Assembly: GCF_019175385.1 (NCBI RefSeq)
Contig: NC_083342.1
Location: 115,692,376-115,756,375 of the forward strand
DNA length: 64,000 nt
Source of the DNA: Lycium barbarum
Lineage: Eukaryota; Streptophyta; Magnoliopsida; Solanales; Solanaceae
Direction of reading: 5' to 3'
Shown: one piece after another, positions 35,544 through 47,069 of the stretch
Layout: every line of letters starts with the position of its first letter
Position numbering within the stretch: position 1 is the stretch's first letter
Translations under genes and position numbers: made by a program
Notes under the pieces: model-generated
Databases searched by the model: none
The model's input: only the letters and a program-made list of their open reading frames with translations
Told to the model about the DNA's origin: nothing

Positions 35544-37490
35544 GTATATATCTTAAACTCTATCTGTTTACCCATGCTTTTTGTGTTATCAAGCCAAAAT
35601 CTTGATATGGGTTGGTTTTTATCACATTGATTTGTACTCATCTAATTTTAATTTGTGCTGTTTTTGTTCTTCCCTGATTCCCTTTTCTCACGGATGCATT
35701 AATTCTATTCGTCGTGTCTCACGTGTTTTGAATGTTCTAATCCATTTTTTACTTTTCATTATCTTTGTTTTTATCCATTTTTCTTTTCCCGCTAAGATAC
35801 TGCCCTTCTCGGTCTTCCTAATATCCACTAAAGAAATATGTTTCACGAAAATTTATCTTCAATTAAAAAGATACTCTAGAAATGCGTGTTATGAACACTT
35901 TACATGTGAGATATCACATGAATTTACTTTTCTTAGACGATAATAACTATTCTCATTAATGACATAAAATAGTGCTTGTATATAAGGGACCAAAAAAACG
36001 TGTTTTGAACGTTATACATGTGATAGTTCACATGTATTTTTTTTTCTTGAAAGGTGTTATTTCTCAAATGACAAAAAAGTATGTATGGAACTTTTATGAA
36101 AGCTATTTTTCATCCAAAAGGATACTTTCAAAGTACGTGATTTGCACGTAATTTGGATACACAATTTATATCACATGAATTTGTACTAATCTAATTCTAA
36201 TTTCTACTATTTTTGTTTTTCCCTATTTCCCTTTTCTCACGGATGCACTGCCTCTCTTCATCGCGTTTCACATGTTTTGAACATTCTAATCCATTTTTTA
36301 CTTTATATTATCTTTATTTTTCTCCATGGCCTGCATCCTGGGAATTTTTTCTCAAACCTTTCATTTCTCCTATTACATCTCAACCCTTCCACCGCTTTTG
36401 TGTTACACTAATCTAACTCTATCTCAGAGTTAATAAAACTGTCCTAAAAATTTTCAAGGCATATTACGTCTCAATCGTCCAGCTCTCTCATTTGATGATT
36501 GAAACACAAATGAAACACAAAATTAGCAAAGTGTACAAATATATGTTTGTCCAAAAGCAAAAACAGGTACACCCCCTATGTACCCTCTATGGTACTATCC
36601 TTCTCTTTCTTACTAATCTCCACTAAATTAAATAATCTGTGTCATGAAAGTCTGTCTTCAATTTTAAAGAAACTCATAAAATGTGTGTTATGAACACTAT
36701 ACATTCTATGAGATATCACATGAATTTGTTTTTCTTAGACGGTAATTATTTTTTTTCATGAATGACAAAAAAGTAGTGCTTAAATTTTCTATACAAGAGC
36801 AAAAAAAAAAAAAAAAGGTGTTTTGAACGTTATACATGTGATAGTTCGCTTGTGTTTAGTTTTTTCTCAAACGATAATAATTATTTCGCAAATGACAAAA
36901 ACGTAGGTGTGAAATTTCTTTTCTGAAAGCGGTTTTTCTTCCAAAAAGATACTTTCAAAGCACGTGATTTGCACAGTGATTTGAATGTCATACACAATCC
37001 ATATTACATGAATTTGTACTCATCTAATTCTAATTTCTGCTATTTTTGTTCTTCCCTATTTCCCATATCTCACGGATGCATCACCTCTCTTCGTCGCGTC
37101 TCACGTGTTTTGTACATTGTAATCCATTTTTGACTTTTTATTATCTTTGTTTTTCTCCATTTTCCTTTTCCCTCCAAGATACTAACCTTTTCCGTCTTAC
37201 TAATCTCCACTAAAGGAATCTGTTTCATGAAAGTCTGTCTTCAATTGAAAAGATACTCTTGAAATGCGTGTTATGAACACCATACATGTGAGATATCACA
37301 TGAATTTGTTTTTTCTTAGATGGTAATTAACGACATAAAAGTAGTGCTTTTTCTATACAAGCGTGCAAAAAAATGTGTTTTATACGTTATACATGTGATG
37401 GTTCACATGTATTTGGTTCTTTCTTGAACAATAATAATTATTTCGCAAATGACAGAGAAGTAGGTGTGGAATTTTCTGTACAAGTCGCAA

Positions 37491-38673
37491 ATGTTGGAGG
37501 AATTCTATAAATTCGAATGAATCTCTAACTTAATTGGATATTCCTTCTTGCACGAAAGTGAAATAACAAGATAAATTCTTAATCTCTTGACTAACTATTG
37601 ATTGTCTTGAAAATATCTTGAATTCCTTTCTCTCCAAATCATCCACCACATACAAGGAGGAGTTGTATGCCTTCAATTATTTCGTATTTTGTTCCAACTC
37701 TTGCCTATATCAACAACTCAATTTTTTATTTTTTTTTATGTATTCCAGGCATGGAGCCTTTGATGCGGCAAAGTTGAGAAATAACTAACATAGTTGGTCA
37801 ATAATGAGTCAATACAAATAGGGTGACTAATGGTTTCTGTTTCACAGCCATACAAATAGCATCTGTGATGTATACACGATATATCTCACATGATGTGTAC
37901 CCCTCCATTTCTAACTCTATTTTTCTTTTGCTCTTTTCTATTCCCCTTTTCCATACCTCTTTCTGATGCCACTCCTACTAGCCTCCATCAGATAACATGT
38001 TTCAAGTAGTAAATGTTTCTGTTGACAAGTGTAGTGCTAATATTAAGTATATTGGCACTTCAATTTGTTCCTCAAACTCTCTCCACTTGTCAAAATCAAA
38101 GAACAACCTCTTCTCTTTAGTCTTTAATTTAAGGCGTGGGGAGTGGGTAATGATTTCATAAATGGTAAGGTAGAATTCATGATTTGAATAAAGGGGTTTT
38201 TATTAGAATTTTTTATTCTTTAATGGAATGGATGATATTTAACGAAAAGATTGTTTCTTTTTGCTAGTTGAGGTCTCTTCGAATCCAATTTGGAGTTGGA
38301 TTCTAAATTTGAAAAAATGTTCCAAGACCACTTATAATTTTTTTTTAAAATCAAATAAAATGCCTATTTCTCCTTGCAAAAAGTATATAATTAAAACACA
38401 ACTGTTTCTTCAACTCCAACTTTAAAAAGTCCGAATAAAATAAAAAATATCTGAAAACTATGGCAAAAAGCCTACTTAAAGATATTTTGACCGATTACTA
38501 CTATTTATTAGCTACTTATCAGCTAAACTCACAGAGGCACCAGTAATAGCGAGGTACTTCTACAAAATTCTCAAAAGTTCAAACGTCCAGAGAGTTTGGT
38601 ATAACAGCATACTGTATTTTTTTTTTTCAAAAAAAAGATAAATTACACACACAATAAAAGAGAGTAATTTAGG
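37491..38673. other. Spacer with a LINE relic, otherwise no recognisable gene
   Basis: This lies between the array and the second Mutator-like element. Apart from the short LINE-like peptide at 37595-37669, I see only AT-rich DNA with poly-T runs and a CT-rich part around 37900-38000. Confidence 0.5.
37595..37669 (-). pseudogene. Relic of a LINE reverse-transcriptase C-terminal region
   Basis: The minus strand encodes PPCMWWMIWRERNSRYFQD followed by a stop. The pattern WW-x-x-W-x-ERN-x-R-x-F is typical of the zinc-binding RVT C-terminal domain of plant LINE-type retroelements. Only about 25 codons are recognisable. Confidence 0.6.
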
Positions 38674-40231
38674 GTAATTTTTACTTATCATAGCTATCTC
38701 TAAAACTTATTTATAAATAATAACTACCTTATTTTTTATTTAATTTTCGTAGCTTTATTTTTTCAAAATTATATTTCATAACTGGTTCAATAACTTTCAA
38801 AATACAAATACCTCTCTCGATTCTCCCTCACTACACATTTAAGATTTTTCATCTTTCTCCAAACCCAAAAGAAAAAGTCTCTGTCACACAGCCGCGTCTC
38901 TCCTCTCATCTCCTTCACACCTCTCTCATCTCATCTCCTTCACAGAGAGTTGTGATTGGAGGGTGGGTTAAGTCATCCAGGGAGATAAGGAAACAACCTA
39001 TAACGCCAACTCAGCTGCCTTCAGCTACTCCTCAGGTGGTGAGTCCAAAAGATGTTACATGTTCTGAGGTTCTTCAATCTAGGACTCCATTACTCAGGTC
39101 TATTATGAAGGTTTTTGGTGGAGGGAAATATCGTGTAAGAGAGAAACTAGATCTGGTGATGGTTCGGTATGGTTTTTGGAGTGAAGGAGGACAGTGGTGG
39201 AACGAAGAAAGGCGGCGGAGGAATGAGGAGGTTTTTTCTAGTTTGTTGTGGTGGTTCGGTATGGTTTTTGGAATGGAGCAGGATGGTGGATCCGAAGAAA
39301 GGCGGCGGAGGAAGGAGGAGGGTTTTTCCAGTTGATGTGGTGGTTCGGTAGGGTTTGTGGTTGTGGCGGTTGTATTATTTTTTTTTTGTTATAGTGTATT
39401 TTTTTGTATTCGCTTGTATTTCGAAGGAGAAAATGTATATTCGTCATTTTTTTTTAGTGTATTTCAATGTACTGTTTTAGTATATTTCAATATATTTCAG
39501 TGTACTGTTTCAGTATGTTTCGCTATATTTCAATGTATTTCTATTTTATGAAACAGTTTCTGATACATTTCATTGTATTCCATTGTATATATACATATTA
39601 CAATTTTATATTTCTTAAACAATCAATCATATTTCATTGTATATATTTTTGTATTTGGAAGTATTTTTAAAAGTTTGGAATGGAGCAATTTGGAGAGAGA
39701 AACGTGGGTTGTTATGAAATTTCAATCGTCATGCGTGATACATGATTAATTTAATTTGACTTACCATTTAAAACGAAAGAAGAGAATATGTTACATAAAT
39801 ACAGTCTATTTTTACTCTGTCAAATTTTGTATTTTCGTGTATTTCAACAACGCGAATTCTGGCGAATTTTGTATTTTCGTGCATTTCAAAAACGCGAAAT
39901 ACAACCGAATACAATAAAAACTATCAAAAAACTTTTAAATGGAGTGATTTTGATAGAGAGACATTAGCTGTAATGGAACCTCATTAGGTTTGCGTGAATC
40001 ATGGAACCATTAATACAAATTACCATATAATTAGAAAAAGATTTTTATTGTCATAAATATAGCATTTTCTTACTCAACAGATGCACTGTATTTTGCTGTA
40101 TTTTACTGTATTTAAAAAACGTGAGATACAATTGAAATACAGCTAAAAGCAGCTACGAATTATAAATTTTCAAGTTATAACTATTAACTTGTTAGAAGCT
40201 ATTAAAAGATAGTTATTTATGTAAGTTTTAC
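38674..40231. mobile_element. Non-autonomous Mutator-like element, copy B
   Basis: The ends GTAATTTTTACTTATCATAG and, reversed, GTAAAACTTACATAAATAAC pair with each other, and the right end matches copy A at 27198. The flanking 9-mers TAATTTAGG and TGATGGAGG agree at only 6 of 9 positions, so the duplication is eroded or absent. The interior carries a ~95-bp tandem duplication (GGTTCGGTATGGTTTTTGGA and GAAGAAAGGCGGCGGAGGAA in each unit, 39163-39350) and many TGTATTTCAATGTA-like phrases. No transposase was seen. Confidence 0.6.
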
Positions 40232-40749
40232 TGATGGAGGGCCAGTGAATTATTCGGTGGGTCAAAATAGTTTTGTAAAATGCAAATTCGAGAAGCTTCA
40301 CTCATTATCAATATGACACCATATACTAAAAGCACTGTCCTTTTCGTTGTTTCACACAAGGAAGTAGAAGCAAGCAAGTAGCACAAGCTCTCAAGGTCAA
40401 GGTGAATTCTTTCAACTGATTTTCTCAATTCTGAATCTTGAAGTAACTACACAGTCTGTTTCAATTGGCTTGTCCTTTCTGCAACTCTTTAATTCCAACT
40501 TAGAGCACAAAATTAAAGAATATTTTGATACATTCTAACATATCTTTAATTAACAATTGCAAAATTCAAAAGTTTCTTTGCATTCTTTAAACAAAATTTA
40601 AACGGAGGAACTAATATGTATTCTAAATTTCATCTGGTATTAGCTTAACCTGTGACAAAAAATAACATTTGTTTTATACAAGAAGTGAAAAAGCTACTTC
40701 CTTTTTGGTGGGGTTTGTTTGTAATGATCGTTTTCTTGAACAGTGAATA
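40232..40749 (+). promoter_or_regulatory. 5' flank and likely leader intron of MLF copy 2
   Basis: No gene is present. A spliced leader is plausible from about 40397 (CTCAAG|GTCAAGG) to TTCTTGAACAG at 40742, just before the ATG, which parallels the leader arrangement of copy 1. Confidence 0.35.
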
Positions 40750-43700
40750 ATGTCGAAGTTCTTTGGAGGAAAAGACCCTTTTGATGATCCATTTTTCAAG
40801 GAACCATTTGGTGGTTGGTTTGGTCGGAACGACCCGTTTGGTGGACAACAAGGCTCTGGGAAGCAAATTACCATTGAAGAGCTAAATCCTGAAGGTGATG
40901 GTGATCAGGCTCAGGAAAATTCTGAACCAAGTAAAGACTTGGTTGTTAAGAACAAGAAACCAAGTAAAAATTCCAACGGTTAGTGCTGTTCTTTAACTTA
41001 GAGTTCAATTAGCTTACCTGGTTATAGTATATACATAAAATTCATATTTTTCTGTGTGAAATTATAGAATTCATTTTTTTTCCATATAGGTGATAGGTTG
41101 ATAGCTACTAGTTGAGGAGAGTTTTGGTCTTACTAGAGAACTTTTAATATTATTATTGTTGTTGTTGTTATTGTTATTGTCGTTATTATTAATATTATTA
41201 TTATTATTTGTAGTAATAGTAGTAGTAGTAATAATATTATTATATATGTATATATATTACTTATAGTTCATACTTTATTTTATTTAGTATGTTGATGATA
41301 TGAAATGAGCTTGAATGAAAGTGCAAATTCATATAGCCGATCCCAACTTGTTTTGAGATTGATGTGTAGTTGTTGTTGTTTGAATTTTTGTGAATTTAAT
41401 TTATAGGGAGCCACAGTTTAAGCTACCGCAGAGTTGCTTATGGTGGTTTAAATGGGATGTACTACAGTTGCTCGGAAGGAAGAATGACTGGTCCTGATGG
41501 GGTGAGTAGTTTTTATCGGGATCAGAGAAGTAACTACTCGTGCTTCTTGTATGATTATTAGTACATTGTTTAAACAAATTGCAATGTTTTTTTTTACTGC
41601 ATAGGTGGTTCTAGCAGAAATGAAAGAAGACGATAAGAGGCTTGGCGAGTCCCTGCACACAATATCCAAAGGGATTCATGACAAGGTATTTCTCTTCTTA
41701 ATAAATGTATAATTAAAGGGCACAGTTCATTGGTCCTCTTTAACTTATTTGTTTATTTAGATATAAACTACTAAACTCTTTTCGAGATTGAAATTCTTCT
41801 TTTAGGTGTTTGTCAAGACATCGAATTCTACTAAGTTGCCTTGTTTGCTCTATAATGCAATTACTTTTTTATCTTACAAAAAATAACTAAGTGCCTCGTT
41901 TGTTATCCCTCGGTAGTAAATAGAAATTGAGTAGAGATTGTATTGTTGTCCTGATTATATCCGTGAGCTTTATGCAGGGCCATTCTGTCACAAAAAAGCA
42001 TAGTTCAGATGGGCGAGAGGACACATTGCAGACTTTGCACAATCTCAATGAAGGTATTTCCATTTCAACAACGTGATAGATGCCATGCCTTTTGAGTTAG
42101 AGGAGGGCTAATATAATGGTATTTGATTTACATTTAGATGAGCTTGGCGACTTTGAACAAAATTGGAAAGCTAATGCTGATAAGTATTTGCCCGAATGGG
42201 ATAAGGGTTTCAGCTTGCTGGAGAATCAAGGTAGGTTGTTTGAATTCCATGTCCTTGAGTTCGTGCCATTAATTTCCAGACTTGATACTTGAGAATACAC
42301 AAACACTGAAATATCGTTGATTTTGCTGCTTCTATCCAGTTAACATGATTTTCCAGTTAACCTAATTGTTCAAATGTTACAGCCGGTGGACTCTCTAGTT
42401 AGCTATAATCATATTTCTTTGCACAGGCATTTCATTTTCTGTGTCCAGTTCAGCACTCAACAAAAGCTAATAATTATTTCTTCTTTTAAGAAGGTGATTT
42501 AGGGCCTGTTTAGGATGTGGCACCTTTTAGTGTATGAACAGTAACTTTGATTAAGACCATATGAATTGTTTGAGTCCTAGCAAATATTGGCAAATCCGTT
42601 CATTTAATCCATGACTGCTAATGAGGCGGAAGAAAACATATAGGTGAAAGGAAATGAGTCCCCAAGTCAGTTTGATAGATGGGACTACTTTTGAACTCTG
42701 ATAGGATAAATCGACAACAATGTACTTATGGTAAATGATTGATTGAACACAGCTTAGGAGCAGAAGAAGAAAAATGGGTGAAAGAATATGATTCCTCGAG
42801 CTGCTTAGCTATATAGGCTGATCCTAACTATATAGGCTGATCCTAACTCCATGACAACATTGTGTTTACTGTAAAAGATTAAAACCACTTGAGATCAGTG
42901 CACCCACACAAATATCTCTGACTCAAAAGCTCACCATATACTTATGATTAAAGCTTTGCATTTTCATGTCTAAAACAGCTCTAACTATGTTATTGTATTT
43001 CAGAATTTCCTCTAATTGCTAGCGTGTTTAGACATATGAAGAATACTGCCTCTTTTTATATGCTTGTCAGTGTTTATGCTATATTTGATTACGTTAGTTT
43101 TCATCCAACTTTTTTATTAAAAAGCAGAAGTAACGTTGACATGCTTCTCCTTGCACATGATACTTCTGAATACCGTTAACGGGTAATAATTAGTACCAGC
43201 TCAGTAAGTCCGCTTTGTTTACCAGGGACTCTCATTTCATAAAGAAAATGAGCAAATAGTAGCTGTTTCAGATGAGAAACACTAAACCAGCTATAAGAGT
43301 TGAGATTAATCTGAACTTTCCCTGCATGAATGCACCTATCAAAACATAAAGTGCATACTTTACCGAGTACAGAACTTTCTAGCAGCTAGAGTTCATTGCA
43401 AGAAGACCATATCTTACATGAAAGTCAGAGATCAAAATCAAGACCGTAACTTTGTGACTGAACTATCTTACAAGAAGACCATTGCACGAAGACCATATCT
43501 TACATACTGATGAATGTGCAGCATTGCTGCAATTATAGATGTAACACTTGTTGATCTTTTGACTTACGCAGTTATAGGAAACTATATACAATCTCCTTGT
43601 TCCCTGTAGTCATAGAATTTGGACATGCGCATTTTTAACTTGTGTGTATCCTGTAAAGAGTATTATGCTTGTGCTGTATGGTTTTGCACTGATATGTTGC

Positions 43701-43899
43701 ACGAGTAGTTTTGACAGTCTATTCAACATGTGTAGGGTCTATTAGCAGCTTGTGGGATGAATTTGCAAATTGGAAGGGTTTGGGTGGTTGGGGACATCCA
43801 GCTCTGGAGTACTATGGAAATGCAGGACTGGTGGAACAAGCCGGTGAATCAGGGGAAAATTCTTCTAGGAGAGCCAGAAGAGTCGTCCCAGTGGAGTAA
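40750..43899 (+). CDS. Myeloid leukemia factor (MLF) family protein, copy 2
   Basis: Six exons (40750-40978, 41407-41501, 41605-41685, 41978-42053, 42138-42230, 43736-43899) join in frame to 245 residues. The start MSKFFGGKDPFDDPFFKEPF parallels the internal FGGRDPFDDPFF of copy 1. The MLF core includes SYRRVAYGGLNGMYYS, SKGIHDKGHSVTKK and NEDELGDFEQNW-like sequence (TLHNLNEDELGDFEQNW). The last exon, SLWDEFANWKGLGGWG onward, is unlike copy 1 and is joined across a 1.5-kb intron, so that join is the least certain. Exon phases equal those of copy 1, with exons 3 and 4 identical in size, showing descent from one gene. This copy lacks the first ~25 residues of copy 1 and its acidic tract. The function in plants is not established. 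Confidence 0.87.
41149..41265. repeat. Trinucleotide microsatellite (TTG/TTA/TAG) in intron 1 of MLF copy 2
   Basis: Consecutive ATTATTGTTGTTGTTGTT, TTATTATTATTATTTG and AGTAGTAGTAGTAATAAT blocks form a compound repeat of roughly 115 bases. Confidence 0.8.
41330..41385 (+). mobile_element. SINE-like 3' tail in intron 1 of MLF copy 2
   Basis: ATAGCCGATCCCAACTTGTT, then GATGTGTAGTTGTTGTTGTT, resembles the 3' end of the plant Au SINE family. The 5' part is not recognised. Confidence 0.5.
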
Positions 43900-45396
43900 A
43901 GGGATGTTTCTTTTGATGATGAAGTTAATGGGACAACATATATCATCCTACCAGTGTAAACACCTCTTCTATTAGCAGAGCTTAGTGTCTCTTGTCTTTT
44001 CGCGTTGAGCATGTTTCAGTGAGATTATGTGTTAAAGACTGAATTTAAGAAGTTAGACTATTAAGGCTCCTGCATTGACCATGTATCACTAATACTGTGT
44101 GAGATTGTGATGTCAAAGTCCGCCTCATTTTGCTTCTGATTTTGGTTTGTTTTTAGAAAAGAATTATGTGTGTTTGGATAAGTTGGTTTGAAAATTATAT
44201 CTATAAGACGAAATGCTTTAGGTGTTCTAATTTTGGTGAAAATTGATAAGCTAAAACCCAATAAACATCTGTCTTTATTAGCTACTGAAATACTCATCAA
44301 ATAGAGAGAAAACAAGCAGGGAAATCAGTTAAATAAACAAAGGGAAGCACAAATGCAGTACATTTCGGTGCCCTTTTTTGGTTGGAGCTACGATAGTAGA
44401 AGAACGTGTTTGGTTTCAAAGCTAAATTAATTGGTTTTTGAAGCAGCAAAAGCACTACAGCTCTTTTTTTTTTTTTGGTAACTAACTCTTTTTATTTATC
44501 ACCAAGCAATATACAGGTGTACGGAGTATTTTTACTTTTCGTTGTTCGATTTGTTGGACCTTGTCTGTCCAATGAGGCTCTGCTGCTAATGTTTGAAACC
44601 TGTAAGATGAATTGAGCATAGGGTCTCTGAGTTGTGACTTACGTCAATGACTCCATATAGATGTTCCATCACGCAAAGGGAGGATTGAGTATACTCATAC
44701 ACCGTTTTTTTTTTTGTTGGTTTCATTAGCCTGACTGACTCTATTCGCGCGTAAAAAGTCATCTATGAGGAGTTTTAGCGTGTTGTACCAAACGTACGAT
44801 CTCGTTTAAAGTGGAGGAACCTTTTATTATTTTACAATGCATGCTGGCCGGCATTATACACACTGCTGATTAAGGGTGGCAGAATTAGAGGAAGGAAAAG
44901 GGTTTCAATTGAATCTCTATAACCAGAAAATTTTACCCAATAATAATATAAAAACATTTTTTATCATATAGAGTATTAATTGTTGAATCCGATTGACGTT
45001 AGAGAATATTTTAGTATAGTGGCAAACAGGTTCAACACTGGTATCAGATCATAAATCCAAATCCTCGGTATGACGCTTTAGTATTTTTTGAATCTTCTGA
45101 TCTCTTGTATGAATTATTGGCTCCGTTAACTGTACATCTGCCTTGCCTTTTTATGTTCTTGGGTTCTTTTTACTTGTCCTCCAATAGAAAAATAAAATAT
45201 TACTACTGGACAACAAGTGCAAAGGCTAAAAACCGATCAATTACATAGGAAACATGCAAAAGCAACAAGACACACGCAGATAAATTAGAAATAATTTAAG
45301 GGGGGTGGCTGTACTTATCGATGTGTGTGTGTGTGTATATCAAGGAGATTTAAATCTCCCCAAAAATTTAAGAAATAAAATTTGTACCGTGCGACG
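43900..45396. other. 3' flank of MLF copy 2 and intergenic DNA
   Basis: The likely 3' UTR extends a few hundred bases. Beyond it, poly-T runs at about 44465 and 44706 and a GT microsatellite near 45321 are the only structure I can see. No gene was recognised. Confidence 0.5.
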
Positions 45397-45410
45397 TAAG
45401 GGTGTCAACC

Positions 45411-45545
45411 GGTTTGAACCGGAACCGGACTGGCAACCGGTTATAAAACCAGCCAGTTTTCGGTCTAAAAATCGGAACCTGCCACCGGTTTCGGTTTACC
45501 GGTTAGAAACCCGAAACCGGAACTGGTCCGGTTCAAAACGTCCAA
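45411..45545. repeat. Left subterminal CCGGTT cluster of the hAT element
   Basis: ACCGG/CCGGT occurs many times in both orientations in about 130 bases (for example CCGGTTTGAACCGGAACCGG). It mirrors the right cluster at 49905-50055. By analogy with Ac, such clusters are candidate transposase-binding sites; that is an inference. Confidence 0.75.
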
Positions 45546-45704
45546 AACCTCTTTTTTGTTTATGTTTTTTGTATAGTATATATATATTATAGTATTTATT
45601 AGTATATTGTAGGTATATTTACATATGTTATATAAGTTTATAAGTAAAGTTTATATATTTACTGACTAACAGGCTAACAGCAAGTCAGCAATACAACATA
45701 TACG

Positions 45705-45714
<10 letters not shown>

Positions 45715-45757
<43 letters not shown>
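45715..45757. repeat. (TA)n microsatellite
   Basis: An uninterrupted TA run immediately precedes the target duplication of the nested Mutator-type element. Confidence 0.9.
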
Positions 45758-45761
<4 letters not shown>

Positions 45762-45766
45762 TTATA

Positions 45767-46581
45767 GGGAAAATACATTAACCCCCCCCCCCAAACGTAT
45801 AGCTGGATTAATTATGACGCACCCAGCCTTTGCGGGCGACCTATTACCCCCCAATCTACATTTTTCTGTATTTTTATAACATTTTCGGCTGACGTGGCAA
45901 AAAAAAAATATGGTGAGTGAAACGAGATATTTTAATAAAAAATAATTTTTAAAAATTTATTTATATTTCACCCACCCCACCCTCCCTCTCTTTCTTCTTC
46001 TTTCTCCTTTTTCTCTTTCTTCTTCTTTCTCCTCAACCGCCGCTGCCGTCACACAGCAGCAGCAGCAACAGGCGGAGACGTGGCGGTGACGTGGAGGTGG
46101 GGGTGGGTGAGATATTATTAATGTGTTATTTTAATGTGTTAATTTAATTATTAATGTGTTAATTTAAATATTAATGTGTTATTTTAATTATTAATGTGTT
46201 AATTTAATTATTAATTTGTTATTTTAATTATTAATGTGTTAATTTAATTATTAATGTGTTATTTTAAATATTAATGTGTTAATTTAATTATTAATGTGTT
46301 AATTTAATTATTAATGTGTTATTTTAATTTGAATTATTAAATGAAAAAAAAAGTGGCGGTGATGTGGCAGTGACGTGGCGGTGACGTGGTGGAGAGTGTT
46401 GCACACTCTCCACCGTGCAACTGGGATTCATTTATTTTTTTGCCACGTCAGCCAGAAAATGTTACAAAAATACAGAAAAATGTAGACTGGGGGGGGGGGG
46501 GGGGTAATAGGTCGCCCGCAAAGGTTGGGTGCGTCATAATTAATCCGGCTATACGTTAGGGGGGTTTTAATGTATTTTCCC
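45767..46581. mobile_element. Mutator-type non-autonomous element, 815 bp, nested in the hAT element
   Basis: It starts GGGAAAATACATTAA, and the right end reversed starts the same. Terminal inverted repeats extend about 135 bp, sharing GGATTAATTATGACGCACCC, TTTGCGGGCGACCTATTACC and TTCTGTATTTTT. The exact 9-mer TAAATTATA flanks it at 45758-45766 and 46582-46590. Runs of C or G (11 near the left end, about 14 near 46490) differ in length between arms. The interior holds a minisatellite and the phrase GGCGGTGACGTGG repeated on both sides. Confidence 0.9.
46113..46335. repeat. ~20-bp minisatellite inside the nested element
   Basis: About eleven units of ATTAATGTGTTAATTTAATT alternate with variants in which TTAATTT becomes TTATTTT, giving a partial 40-bp period. 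Confidence 0.85.
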
Positions 46582-46699
46582 TAAATTATATGCTTAAGTT
46601 ATACTACATATACCTAAAATATAGTAAGAATATACTTATATATATCAATATACTTAGGTTATATGACTTAAACATACATATATATAGTATACATATAAC

Positions 46700-46702
<3 letters not shown>

Positions 46703-46770
<68 letters not shown>
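46703..46770. repeat. (TA)n microsatellite
   Basis: A pure AT dinucleotide run of roughly 68 bases within the hAT element. Confidence 0.9.
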
Positions 46771-46773
<3 letters not shown>

Positions 46774-47069
46774 AGTTATATGTATAATATATATTATAAG
46801 TATATTTTTAGTATATTTTAGTTATTTTTCAAGTATATAACTTTCTAGTTTTTAATTTAAGTAGATGTATCATGTATATTATAAGTATGTTCTTAGTATA
46901 TTTTAGGTGTATTCCTAACTTAATATAAGTAAAAATATGAACACAAGTAAATAGAAGAAAGCTCAATTATTTTATTCATTCTTGGATAATATTTATTTGC
47001 AAGTTGTAATTTTTTTTTAACTTGCAAATAATACATGAGTTGCAAAGAAATAGTAGAATAATAAAATCA

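Larger units (their letters stand above)
27199..37490. repeat. Tandem array: ~540-bp units in a ~3.37-kb higher-order repeat
   Basis: The phrase TTCGTCGCGTCTCACGTG with GAACATTCTAATCC occurs about ten times, near 27348, 27891, 28421, 29476, 31480, 32045, 32875, 35709, 36258 and 37091. Other constants per unit are GGAATCTGTTTCATGAAAG, GAACACTATACATGTGAGA and a hairpin ATACATGTGA-TAGT-TCACATGTAT. A variant unit with CCATGGCCTGCATCCTGGG occurs at 28741, 32113 and 36325. A longer spacer opening TGTCATGTCGATTATA occurs at 29942 and 33351. The whole pattern repeats every ~3.37 kb once the plastid insert is discounted. CACGTG palindromes recur in most units. The ORFs in this region are not conserved between copies, so I call none. 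Confidence 0.88.

Noticed and set aside
27484..37490. Many 60-130-codon frames in the tandem array
   Set aside because: They are not conserved between repeat copies, shift frame from unit to unit and are rich in low-complexity F/S/L residues; they follow the DNA repeat rather than encode a protein.
27199..37490. Possible CRISPR-like or defence array because of regular repeats
   Set aside because: Units are ~540 bp with diverged copies and no short repeat/unique-spacer structure, and the context is a plant nuclear genome.
45305..45592. 95-codon frame overlapping the left end of the hAT element
   Set aside because: It runs across the GT microsatellite, the target duplication and the CCGGTT cluster; its residues reflect those repeats.
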